DNA of 30,928 bases from Candidatus Rifleibacteriota bacterium (lineage in GTDB: Bacteria > Vulcanimicrobiota > Xenobia > Xenobiales > Xenobiaceae), in assembly GCA_900772775.1 (NCBI GenBank), contig CAAGRW010000116.1:1-30928 (forward strand). Reading direction: 5' to 3'. The translations under genes and the position numbers were made by a program. A model generated the notes under the pieces. The model had not been told where the DNA came from. It did no database searches and worked only from the letters and a program-made list of their open reading frames with translations. Below, in pieces: positions 1 to 7,178 of the stretch (position 1 is the first letter of the stretch; each line of letters opens with the position of its first letter).

Positions 1-1651
1 ACCATATAAGAGATTTAGATGGTGTTGTTATGATGAGACCAACATTTTCTCCAATCACTACATTCCACTGTAACAACAATTCATTGTAACCGGGCTGCCA
101 GCTAGGAGAAGTGTGATTATATTGCAATCGAATTGAATTCCATTCATTGGCAATGTATTCGGCAAAAGCGGAAGTTCGTCGAGTTACACCTTTATCTACT
201 ATGGGAGAATCGGCTTGATCGTAACGAGCGCCTAAGCGGAAATTGCGATTAAATCTGTAGGCTAAATAAGTGTACCAACCGCTCAAATTTTTATCTTTGA
301 GTAAATGTTCATGAACATGCTCGCCTTCGCCGGGAATTTCGTTTTCTTCATGTTCATGAGCTTTATAAGATTGGTGCGCTTTCATATATTCGCTACGCCA
401 AACAAATTCACGATAAGGGTTGGAAGCTGGGCTCCACTTTAAGGTTAAATCCGCTCCATTTACAGAAGAAGAGCGTACGTGCTCGCTGTCTATGGAAGAA
501 CTGGCATGAGACAAGCCGAGCGTTAAAGTAGTATCGTCATTAAGCTCGGCCATATTTTCCCAGCGAGCGCTAAAGAGCGGATTGTGTTTACCCTCATTGG
601 AGAAGAGAGCAAATTCTTCTTCCTCTTCACCGTCTTCATCATGGCTATGTACGTGAGCTCCGTTACGACTACTGACTGAAACTGTAGCTTTGGAATACCA
701 AGAAGTAGGTAAAAGCCAGGATAACTCGACTCCGGGAGTGGCTAAACCTTCTTCGCCCAAAAATTCGCTGTAAGGTAAGGGACGATCAATCTGCGGTAAA
801 GCGTGTGTATGAGTTGAATTTAATGCGCCTAATTCTTGGCGTATTTTTCCGGCTCGCAATTGCAAACCGCCGGTTAATCCCATATAACGAATGAAAGCTT
901 CTTCCAATTCTGGGCTTTCGTCATGATGAGCAGCAAAAGTTGCTTCCAAATGAGTAGAAGGATCGACCGGAGCGGCAATATTTAATTCAGCTTCTTGAAT
1001 AAAGAAAGTATTTTTTGTACTGCTGTCTTTAGCGCCGCCTAATTGGCCGCCGCCCAATAAAATTAAAGAGATATTAGGATTTAAATCCGGTTGCTGACCG
1101 CTAGCTTGAGCGGTCGCTTCTTGAGGAGCTTCCGAAGCAGATGGCGGCTCCGGCCCTAAGTCTTCTGTCTCTTCACTCTCTTGAGCGAAATTTTCTTGAT
1201 CGTTTTCTTCGCCAATATCATTAGCTGAATTGTCAGATTTAGCGGTAGTTTGTTCAGAATCGGCTGTGGATTCGTCGTCTTTGACGGCTGTTTGAGCATT
1301 TTTGTCTACATTAGTAACTAACTCAGTCTGTGCCGTTTGTGTGGATGCTTGCTGCCCAGTCTGTTTAAGCTCCTCAATTTGCGAACGCATATCGTCAATT
1401 TGAGTTTGTTGCTGTTTAATAAGCTTAGTTTGTTCTTCTAGTAAACGTTGCTGCTGGTGGAACAATTCTTGCAACTGATCTAGAGAATGGGTGTGTTCGC
1501 CGTTGCAATTTGTTTGCGATTTCGAAGTTTCAGTTGTGGATGTTTCAGCAGTAGGGCATAAAACTTCAGCTTCGGCAGCAGTTGGAAAAGCACATGCCAA
1601 AGCGCAACCAACTAGGCTTACGCCCACTAGGTGTAAGGTAAATTTATTCAA
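1..1651 (-). CDS. Outer-membrane beta-barrel protein, probably metal-related (3' end beyond window)
   Basis: The frame is open from a TTG at 1651 to the window edge (about 550 codons). The TTG is chosen because AGGAG lies 6 nt upstream. Residues 1-28 look like a signal peptide ending A-E-A; residues 56-97 are a Gln/Leu/Glu-rich coiled coil; 98-190 is a polar acidic linker; from about 191 alternating aromatic/polar strands suggest a beta-barrel. The barrel has the segment DRPLPYSEFLGEEGL and His-rich stretches such as HTHALPQ, HVHSHDE, HEHEE and HVHEH. From memory, the DRPL...GEEGL segment recalls uncharacterised zinc-regulated outer-membrane proteins. It probably moves or binds a metal at the outer membrane; the substrate is inferred. 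It is second in an operon with the 138-residue protein, and its ribosome-binding site is partly buried in a hairpin. A lipobox-like LVGC at 13-16 leaves open a lipoprotein signal. Confidence 0.75.
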   Translation of the reverse strand, partial: MNKFTLHLVGVSLVGCALACAFPTAAEAEVLCPTAETSTTETSKSQTNCNGEHTHSLDQLQELFHQQQRLLEEQTKLIKQQQTQIDDMRSQIEELKQTGQQASTQTAQTELVTNVDKNAQTAVKDDESTADSEQTTAKSDNSANDIGEENDQENFAQESEETEDLGPEPPSASEAPQEATAQASGQQPDLNPNISLILLGGGQLGGAKDSSTKNTFFIQEAELNIAAPVDPSTHLEATFAAHHDESPELEEAFIRYMGLTGGLQLRAGKIRQELGALNSTHTHALPQIDRPLPYSEFLGEEGLATPGVELSWLLPTSWYSKATVSVSSRNGAHVHSHDEDGEEEEEFALFSNEGKHNPLFSARWENMAELNDDTTLTLGLSHASSSIDSEHVRSSSVNGADLTLKWSPASNPYREFVWRSEYMKAHQSYKAHEHEENEIPGEGEHVHEHLLKDKNLSGWYTYLAYRFNRNFRLGARYDQADSPIVDKGVTRRTSAFAEYIANEWNSIRLQYNHTSPSWQPGYNELLLQWNVVIGENVGLIITTPSKSLIW

Positions 1652-1657
1652 TTCTAT

Positions 1658-1705
1658 CTCCTGTTTGCTTCTAAAATAGAAAAATAACTAATTTAAGCAA
1701 ACAGG
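1658..1705 (-). promoter_or_regulatory. SD-sequestering hairpin between leader peptide and barrel gene
   Basis: On the minus strand CCTGTTTGCTT (1705 to 1695) and AAGCAAACAGG (1670 to 1660) form a perfect 11-bp stem with a 24-nt A/T-rich loop. The 5' arm consists of the last codons and stop of the upstream ORF. The 3' arm includes the first three bases of the AGGAG Shine-Dalgarno (1662-1658) of the barrel gene. There is no T-run after it, so it is not an intrinsic terminator. A ribosome paused near the end of the upstream ORF would cover or melt the 5' arm and free the Shine-Dalgarno. Confidence 0.8.
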
Positions 1706-2109
1706 CGAGGCGGAGCCCTTCCTAAACACGCCACCGAGCATACAGCGGTAAGTGGAAGAGGAGGAAGTGGCGTGCAAATAGTTTCAATAGCCGCACAGCT
1801 AAACAACAATATGCCAAAATTATATTGACTCAGCTCAATTAATTGCTGACAAGAACGGCACTCGCTAAAATCATTATGGCCGGAACTTTCTAAGTGAACC
1901 GTACCTTTGTCGTGAGGGCAAAAAGAAGCTTCGTCACAAAATTGAATTTGGCAATATTGAGATACGTCGGCGGGAAGATGGTGACCACCATGGGGATGGA
2001 ACCAAACTAGCCCTTGAGACACAATAAAGACGACCGCAAACCACAGGGCCAACAATGGTAAACGGTTGCTAGACTGCTTTATATACATGTGCTGTTTTGC
2101 TTCTAGCAT
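1693..2109 (-). CDS. Membrane-anchored His/Cys-rich protein with C-terminal RAPP motif, candidate translation-arrest regulatory peptide
   Basis: This 138-residue ORF starts at ATG 2109; an alternative ATG at 2088 is equally weak in Shine-Dalgarno. It has a positively charged N terminus (K, R), one hydrophobic segment at 17-35 (signal anchor or signal peptide), and a His/Cys-rich part (H38, H40, H43, H44, C53, C58, C64, H66, H72, H78, C84, C87) that would lie outside the membrane. The tail is Pro-rich and ends R131-A132-P133-P134 followed by four residues. RAPP is the arrest core of the known arrest peptides ApdA and ApdP, whose stall has the RAP chain in the P site and Pro in the A site. A ribosome stopped there would overlap the hairpin that hides the next gene's ribosome-binding site. 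That it regulates the barrel gene is inference; it could instead be a plain small metal-binding protein. Confidence 0.7.
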   Translation of the reverse strand: MLEAKQHMYIKQSSNRLPLLALWFAVVFIVSQGLVWFHPHGGHHLPADVSQYCQIQFCDEASFCPHDKGTVHLESSGHNDFSECRSCQQLIELSQYNFGILLFSCAAIETICTPLPPLPLTAVCSVACLGRAPPRLFA

Positions 2110-2151
2110 CAGTAAAATCGGTCGTCTATAAGCTAATTGAAATTAAAGGCC

Positions 2152-2180
2152 ATATTAAAGCTTTATGCTTGAATTGTCAA
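2152..2180 (-). promoter_or_regulatory. Sigma70-type promoter of the arrest-peptide/barrel operon
   Basis: On the minus strand a consensus -35 TTGACA (2180-2175) is followed by 17 bp and a -10 TAATAT (2157-2152). The predicted start is near 2145, giving a leader of about 36 nt to ATG 2109. Confidence 0.7.
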
Positions 2181-2196
2181 TGATAATGAAATATCA
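2181..2196. promoter_or_regulatory. Candidate Fur/Zur-like operator
   Basis: TGATA-N6-TATCA is an inverted repeat that touches the -35 box of the minus-strand promoter and contains the GATAAT hexamer typical of Fur-family sites. It matches the Fur consensus only in part. Its position suits metal-dependent control of the barrel operon; it is about 150 bp from glgC. Confidence 0.4.
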
Positions 2197-2345
2197 AAAC
2201 CAATAATAAACTACAGTGAGGGTAGTGTTAAAACTATCCGGTTGCGTTTATAAATAAGAATTGCTCCATAGTCTAAGAAAAAAAATGTGCAAAAAAGTGC
2301 TATTTTCTGTAGGGTAAAAGCCTTTAAATATTAAATAATACGGTT

Positions 2346-3596
2346 ATGAAGACTGTAGCAATGTTGTTAGCCGGTGGGGAGGGCTCACGACTCACCGTCC
2401 TCTCTGAGAAGAGGGCTAAGCCCGCCGTTCCTTTTGCCGGAAAATTCCGTATTATCGATTTCACTTTGTCCAACTGTGTCAACAGCGGCATCAATACCGT
2501 AGGCGTACTTACTCAGTATCGTCCTCATAGCCTTTCCGATCATATCGGCATTGGCAAGCCTTGGAATTTAGACCGCAACCGAGGCGGAGTGCGCATTCTC
2601 TCTCCTTATCAGGAGCGCGGAGGTCAACACTGGTATGCCGGCACAGCCGATGCTATCTATCAAAATTTAGGCTTTATTGAGAGCAATAATGCCGACTTGG
2701 TATTGATTTTGTCCGGAGATCATATCTATAAGATGGACTACAATGCCATGATCGAGGCCCATATTGCCAACCATGCCGATCTTACCGTGGCGGTAATGCC
2801 TGTACCTATCGAAGAAACTCACCGCTTTGGTATCATGGTTGTCGACGGCGAAGGACGCATTACCGAATTTTACGAGAAGCCCAAAGAGCGCGATAAAGGC
2901 AACTTGGCTTCTATGGGTATCTATGTTTTTAATGCCGATGTCTTGGCTGAGCGCCTTAAAGAAGATCCCGGCGTAAAAGTAGACTTTGGTAAAGATATTA
3001 TTCCTTCTATGGTAGAGCGCGGCGACCGCGTCTTTAGCTATCGCTTCGAAGGCTACTGGGTAGATGTAGGTACTATCGATTCTTATTGGAATACCAACTT
3101 GGAGCTCCTTAAAGAAGGTCACGGACTCGATCTTTATTCCAACAAATTCCCCATTATGACCCTTTCGGAAGAGCGTCCGGCTGTAAAGATTGGGCCGCAA
3201 GCTAAAGTAGAGAGTAGCTTGCTCTCCAATGGTTGTGTTATTAGAGGAACCGTTATCAATAGCGTACTTTCTCCTGGCGTCTATGTCAGTCCCGGTGCTG
3301 TAGTACAAAATTCTGTGCTTATGAATGATACGTGGGTTGGCCCTGGCGCTCGCTTAGACAAATTGGTTGTAGATAAGCGCGTTGTTGTGGGAGCCGGAGC
3401 ACAAGTCGGCGTTGGTGACGAAAGTGTGGCCAACGAAGAAATGCCAGATAAATTGTTCGCCGGTATAACCGTTATCGGTAAAGATTCCATTATTCCCGAA
3501 GGTGCCAAGATTGGTCGCAACGTTTTGATTGGCGTCAATCGCGAAGAAAAAGATTATCCCGAAGACGGAATTGTGGGTGACGGCAAGAGCGTCTAG
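2346..3596 (+). CDS. glgC: Glucose-1-phosphate adenylyltransferase (ADP-glucose pyrophosphorylase)
   Basis: Makes ADP-glucose from ATP and glucose 1-phosphate, the committed step of bacterial glycogen synthesis, in the cytoplasm. Length is 416 residues, normal for the family. The N-terminal nucleotidyltransferase domain keeps AGGEGSRL (residues 9-16), RAKPAVPFAGKFR, SGDHIYKMDY and EKPKERDKG; a left-handed beta-helix domain with hexapeptide-like repeats fills the C-terminal third. All catalytic motifs are intact. No clear Shine-Dalgarno precedes the ATG (the sequence before it is ATACGGTT), unlike the next gene. It is followed after 30 nt by a degenerate paralogue, and the two probably form one enzyme. 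Codons favour C-ending forms in runs, as in typA, suggesting good expression. Confidence 0.95.
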   Translation: MKTVAMLLAGGEGSRLTVLSEKRAKPAVPFAGKFRIIDFTLSNCVNSGINTVGVLTQYRPHSLSDHIGIGKPWNLDRNRGGVRILSPYQERGGQHWYAGTADAIYQNLGFIESNNADLVLILSGDHIYKMDYNAMIEAHIANHADLTVAVMPVPIEETHRFGIMVVDGEGRITEFYEKPKERDKGNLASMGIYVFNADVLAERLKEDPGVKVDFGKDIIPSMVERGDRVFSYRFEGYWVDVGTIDSYWNTNLELLKEGHGLDLYSNKFPIMTLSEERPAVKIGPQAKVESSLLSNGCVIRGTVINSVLSPGVYVSPGAVVQNSVLMNDTWVGPGARLDKLVVDKRVVVGAGAQVGVGDESVANEEMPDKLFAGITVIGKDSIIPEGAKIGRNVLIGVNREEKDYPEDGIVGDGKSV

Positions 3597-3626
3597 CTCT
3601 TCTATACCGAAACGAAGGAGCAAATT

Positions 3627-4889
3627 ATGTCTAACGCATTAGCAATGATTATGGCCGGAGGAGGCAGTTCCGGTTTAAGCGTGCTTACCGAAGTGCGCGC
3701 CGACGCTGCCGTAGAGTTTGCCGGCAAATTCTGTCTGATCGACTTCCCGCTTTCCAATTGCGTCAACTCCGATATTTATAATGTGGCCGTCTTAACTCAA
3801 TATCGTCCGCAGACTTTAAATACTCATATCGGTACCGGTACTCCTTGGGATCTCGACCTCAACCAAGGCGGCGTCCATTTGCTGCAGCCTTATCGCGGTG
3901 GAGCTTATGGCGATTGGCAAAAAGGTACTGCCGACGCCGTACGCCGCAACCTCGACTTTGTTATGGAGCAGAGCGAAGAATATGTGCTGATTTTGTCTGG
4001 CGATCATATCTATTCTATGGATTATCGCCCCTTGATCAACGCTCACATAGCCAACAATGCCGACGTAACTATTTGTGTGCGCAACGTAAACAGTTTCGAC
4101 ACTCACCGCTATGGTATGCTTTTGGTCAGCAACGATCAGCGCGTTTATGGCTATGAAGAAAAGCCCAAGCGTTCGCGCAGTTGCCTGGCCAATATGGGCA
4201 TTTACGTCTTCCGCAAAGATTTCTTGATAAAAGTCTTAACTGAGCACAACTTCAACGATTTCGGTCGTGATGTTTTGCCTTACGTAATTGCCAACCATCA
4301 TCGTGTATTTAGTTACTACTTCCCCGGTTATTGGGCCGATGTAGGCAACATTCAGTCCTATTGGGAAGCCAACATGAGTCTTTTAGCTGAAGAGCCGGCT
4401 TTAGATCTTTATGATGCTGGTTGGGTTATTCACACCCGCTCTATGGACCAGGCTCCCGTGCGCGTAGGTTCCATGGCTAAAGTGTCTGACAACATTTTGT
4501 CCAATGGTTGCCAAGTTGATGGCGAAGTTAGCCACAGTGTAGTTTCTTCCGGCGTTATTATCGAAGAAGGCGCTGTAGTTAGAAACAGTATTTTAATGCG
4601 CAATGTTCATGTCAAAGCCGGTAGTGTAATCGATCGTTGTGTCATCGATTGCGATTGCGTCATTGGCGAGGGTAGCCAAGTTGGCGTAGGCGAAGACATT
4701 GTACCTAATGGCGAAATGCCCGGCATTTTGAATACTGGCTTAACCGTCATCGGTAAGGGACGCACTTTAGCTCCCGGTACTGTAGTAGGCCGTTCGGTCA
4801 TTATTCACCCTGTTCACGGAGTGCAGCGTGCTCCGGAAGTAACTGGAGAAATTGCTAGCGGTGCCAGCGTGGGCGAGGCTGAGCGCTAA
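3627..4889 (+). CDS. glgD: GlgD-like paralogue of ADP-glucose pyrophosphorylase, probably non-catalytic
   Basis: 420 residues, colinear with the GlgC encoded just upstream (shared LIDFPLSNCVNS, VLTQYRPQ, SGDHIYSMDY, YEEKPK, PGYWADVG and the beta-helix C-terminal domain). The nucleotide-binding loop is broken: AGGGSSGLS replaces AGGEGSRLT, RADAAVEF replaces RAKPAVPF, and KFC replaces KFR. The signature Arg, the Lys of RAKPAV and a further Arg are therefore gone, while the glucose-1-phosphate side (EKP) is kept. In Firmicutes a degenerate partner, GlgD, forms a heteromer with GlgC and tunes it; the same role is inferred here. Sequence closeness to the neighbour suggests a tandem duplication rather than descent from Firmicutes GlgD. 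A strong AAGGAG sits 7 nt before the ATG. The pair ends at a terminator near 4941. Confidence 0.8.
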   Translation: MSNALAMIMAGGGSSGLSVLTEVRADAAVEFAGKFCLIDFPLSNCVNSDIYNVAVLTQYRPQTLNTHIGTGTPWDLDLNQGGVHLLQPYRGGAYGDWQKGTADAVRRNLDFVMEQSEEYVLILSGDHIYSMDYRPLINAHIANNADVTICVRNVNSFDTHRYGMLLVSNDQRVYGYEEKPKRSRSCLANMGIYVFRKDFLIKVLTEHNFNDFGRDVLPYVIANHHRVFSYYFPGYWADVGNIQSYWEANMSLLAEEPALDLYDAGWVIHTRSMDQAPVRVGSMAKVSDNILSNGCQVDGEVSHSVVSSGVIIEEGAVVRNSILMRNVHVKAGSVIDRCVIDCDCVIGEGSQVGVGEDIVPNGEMPGILNTGLTVIGKGRTLAPGTVVGRSVIIHPVHGVQRAPEVTGEIASGASVGEAER

Positions 4890-4940
4890 ACTTATATATA
4901 ATTTAGGTTAAGTTTGTTTTTCTAACAGCTATGCCTAGCA

Positions 4941-4986
4941 AAAAAGCCGAGCTCCTTCTTTAGAGAAGAAGGCTCGGCTTTTTTAT
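4941..4986. terminator. Bidirectional intrinsic terminator
   Basis: A long stem (AAGCCGAGC...CCTTCTT paired with AAGAAGG...CTCGGCTT, one bulge) is flanked by an A-run on the left and a T-run on the right. It ends transcription of glgC-glgD and, from the other side, of the MATE gene. Confidence 0.9.
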
Positions 4987-5024
4987 TTATAGGTTAGGGC
5001 TAAAAGTTTATCTTCATTTAGCGT

Positions 5025-6440
5025 TTATGCAGGCTTTGTTTTCAGTGTAGCCATAAGGCGGCGTAAAATGACATAATAGACGGTTCCGGAAACCAGGAAA
5101 GCAAATATTTCCATTACTGGTTGACCACTAATTACACCGAACATACCGAAGTAATGGTCGAGCAACAAAGTTATGGAAATATTTAAAAGTCCTAAACGAG
5201 TGGCTGATAATATAAAAGATGGTTTGCCTAAGCCCATAGCTTGTAAGCCATAAGCAATTAAAAAATTGACTACAGTTAGAGGAACGCCCAAGCTAGCAAT
5301 GCGCAAGAATTTGGCACCCAATTCCACGGTAGCTTTATGATCGATAAAGAGGGCAATAATACTTTCTGAGAAAAGCCAAGCCCCCAAGACACAAGCAGCG
5401 GAAAAGACTAAGCTGCAAATCCAAGCAAAACGGCTGATAGCCCACATGCGCTTGTAATTTTTGGAAGCGTAATTGTAGCCGACCAAAGGCATGTAACCTT
5501 GGCAAATGCCCATGCTGACATTGATAGGTAGCATATCGATTTTTTTGACAATACCAAAAGCTGCTACAGGGACGTCTCCATATTGAGCAGATAAGCGTAC
5601 AATTAAAAAATTGCCTACGCCGGCCAAAAAAGTATTTAAAGCTGAACTTATCCCGATAGAAGTTACCGGCACAAAGCAGCGCCAGCGAAAGTGCTTAGGA
5701 TTGAGAGACATACTCATCTTGCCTTGATGACGAAGGCGCAGCATTATAAAAACAAAATAGGCTGCTGTTGTTAAACTGGAAATCAAAGTAGCTATAGCTA
5801 CGCCGGTAACATCAAGCTTAAGTGCAAAGATAAATATAGGGTCGAGAATTATATTTAAGATGCCGCCCATCATTAGGCCGAAGCTAGCTTGTTTAGCATG
5901 ACCGTCACTGCGCAGCAAATTGGCTACGCCCAAATTGATAGCAGTGGGGATAGCGCCAATTGTTACTACATAAAACATATATTGGCGAGCATATTCAATA
6001 GTATTGGCACTGGCACCAAGTATATACAATATTTTATCCAAAAAGAGGCAACTAAAAACAGAATATAAAAAAGCCGTGCCTATAATGGCATAAAAACTGA
6101 AAGAGCTGACATGTTTTACTTCTTCCTCTTTACCAACTCCCAATAAACGTGAAATCACACTGGCTCCACCCAAGCCGAATAAATTTCCTATAGCATTTAA
6201 AGAGTAAAAGAGAGGAAAAGTCAGCGATAGAGCAGCTACCATGTAATGATTATTTAATTGGCCAATAAAATAAGTGTCGGCGGCGTTGTAGATCATGGTA
6301 ATCAGCTGACTTAAAATTGTGGGAATAGATAAATTGGCCACAGCTTGAGCTACGGGCATACGCTCAAAAAGCTCAGTATTAGTAGTTGATTGGGGATGAT
6401 CTTCGTGATGGTGCGGATGTTGAGGATGATGTAAAGGCAT
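5025..6440 (-). CDS. MATE-family multidrug/cation exporter
   Basis: An inner-membrane antiporter of about 470 residues with roughly 12 hydrophobic segments and the MATE pattern: an amphipathic start LFERMPVAQAVANLSIPTILSQ-like region, the YNAADTYFIGQL segment, GGASVISRLLG, and a pseudo-repeated second half beginning near the SIGISSAL segment. Substrate unknown. The start at ATG 6440 is preferred over an upstream TTG (6503) because TTGTCT at 6503-6498, 16 bp and TAATAT (6481-6476) make a promoter that would overlap that TTG. The chosen N terminus carries an unusual cytosolic His-rich stretch (HHPQHPHHHEDH). It is last in a minus-strand run after the kinase-like gene and ends convergently with glgD at a shared terminator. 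Confidence 0.9.
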   Translation of the reverse strand: MPLHHPQHPHHHEDHPQSTTNTELFERMPVAQAVANLSIPTILSQLITMIYNAADTYFIGQLNNHYMVAALSLTFPLFYSLNAIGNLFGLGGASVISRLLGVGKEEEVKHVSSFSFYAIIGTAFLYSVFSCLFLDKILYILGASANTIEYARQYMFYVVTIGAIPTAINLGVANLLRSDGHAKQASFGLMMGGILNIILDPIFIFALKLDVTGVAIATLISSLTTAAYFVFIMLRLRHQGKMSMSLNPKHFRWRCFVPVTSIGISSALNTFLAGVGNFLIVRLSAQYGDVPVAAFGIVKKIDMLPINVSMGICQGYMPLVGYNYASKNYKRMWAISRFAWICSLVFSAACVLGAWLFSESIIALFIDHKATVELGAKFLRIASLGVPLTVVNFLIAYGLQAMGLGKPSFILSATRLGLLNISITLLLDHYFGMFGVISGQPVMEIFAFLVSGTVYYVILRRLMATLKTKPA

Positions 6441-6475
6441 AAAATTTAAAATGTAAATGCAATTGACGCTGTGTA

Positions 6476-6503
6476 ATATTAGCTTGTTGCGCAGCTGAGA
6501 CAA
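6476..6503 (-). promoter_or_regulatory. Candidate promoter for the MATE gene
   Basis: TTGTCT (6503-6498), a 16-bp spacer and TAATAT (6481-6476) on the minus strand predict a start near 6469 and a leader of about 30 nt before ATG 6440. Confidence 0.5.
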
Positions 6504-6612
6504 TAATAAAATACGAGCCTTGCTGCCTAATATGTAAGCGGAAGCTATATCATATAGGCAGCATAGGCTTGAGTTGGACGAAGATGAAACTAATTAAACT
6601 CTAGCTCTAAGG

Positions 6613-7155
6613 CTAATGTTTATTGTGTTGGTTAAAATATTCTTTAAACTCTTTAGTCTTTGACCAATATTTTATGCCCCAATTTTCGAAGTTCCATTCT
6701 TCCATATAATTGTTACATTCGTAATCGATATAGTAGAGTTTATCTTGGAAAACTACGAAATTGGTGGGAAAATAGTCAATATTGATGCCCAATGGATAGA
6801 GCAAGACGCACATATCTTTTACTTGTTGCAAGTAGTCATCTTTCATTTTATCTTGCAATACGTAATCGAAAATAGTTTGACCGGGAATATACTCTTTTAA
6901 GATACGCTCATTAGTTTTATCTACATCTAACATAGCGGGCATAGGCAAGCCGGTTTTGTGCAACTTTGCATAATCGTGCAATTCGCTGGCCAATTTGTCG
7001 CCGAATTGGTAATAAGAACAAGGTTCGTGGTGAATTTGCTTAACCACGAATTGTTGGCCATTTTCGTGAACTAAATAGGAATAGCCGCCTTTGCCTTTGC
7101 CCAATAATGTTTCAATTTGAAAAACTCGTTCGTTGACGCTAATAGTTTTGTCCAT
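6613..7155 (-). CDS. Small protein-kinase-fold phosphotransferase
   Basis: About 180 residues, a minimal kinase fold. From the chosen start it shows a glycine-rich loop (GKGKGGYSYLV), a VKQ lysine in the place of the VAIK lysine, a catalytic-loop-like segment NIDYFPTNF (Asp and Asn of the HxDxxxxN pattern kept, His replaced) and YIDYEC in the place of the DFG metal-binding motif. Such short bacterial kinases phosphorylate proteins, sugars or lipid-linked glycans; the substrate cannot be told from sequence. ATG 7155 is preferred over a start at 7212 because it lies after the dihydropyrimidinase stop, with AAGG about 10 nt upstream. The gap to that gene is 23 nt, so they are probably co-transcribed. 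Confidence 0.6.
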   Translation of the reverse strand: MDKTISVNERVFQIETLLGKGKGGYSYLVHENGQQFVVKQIHHEPCSYYQFGDKLASELHDYAKLHKTGLPMPAMLDVDKTNERILKEYIPGQTIFDYVLQDKMKDDYLQQVKDMCVLLYPLGINIDYFPTNFVVFQDKLYYIDYECNNYMEEWNFENWGIKYWSKTKEFKEYFNQHNKH

Positions 7156-7178
7156 AATATATTTTGACCTTATTAGCG

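Noticed and set aside
1600..1651. Lipoprotein signal (LVGC) on the barrel protein
   Set aside because: The lipobox is imperfect in position and is followed by a normal signal peptidase I site; barrels are rarely lipoproteins. Kept only as a note.
1663..1704. Intrinsic terminator between the leader ORF and the barrel gene
   Set aside because: The stem is A/T-mixed and not followed by a T-run on the minus strand; it overlaps the ribosome-binding site instead.
2667..3623. Long ORFs on the minus strand across glgC
   Set aside because: They are antisense shadows of a strongly conserved gene, with no ribosome-binding site and no recognisable motifs.
3845..4156. 103-codon ORF in another frame inside the GlgD-like gene
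   Set aside because: Arg/Trp-rich out-of-frame translation typical of a shadow; the overlapping gene is well conserved.
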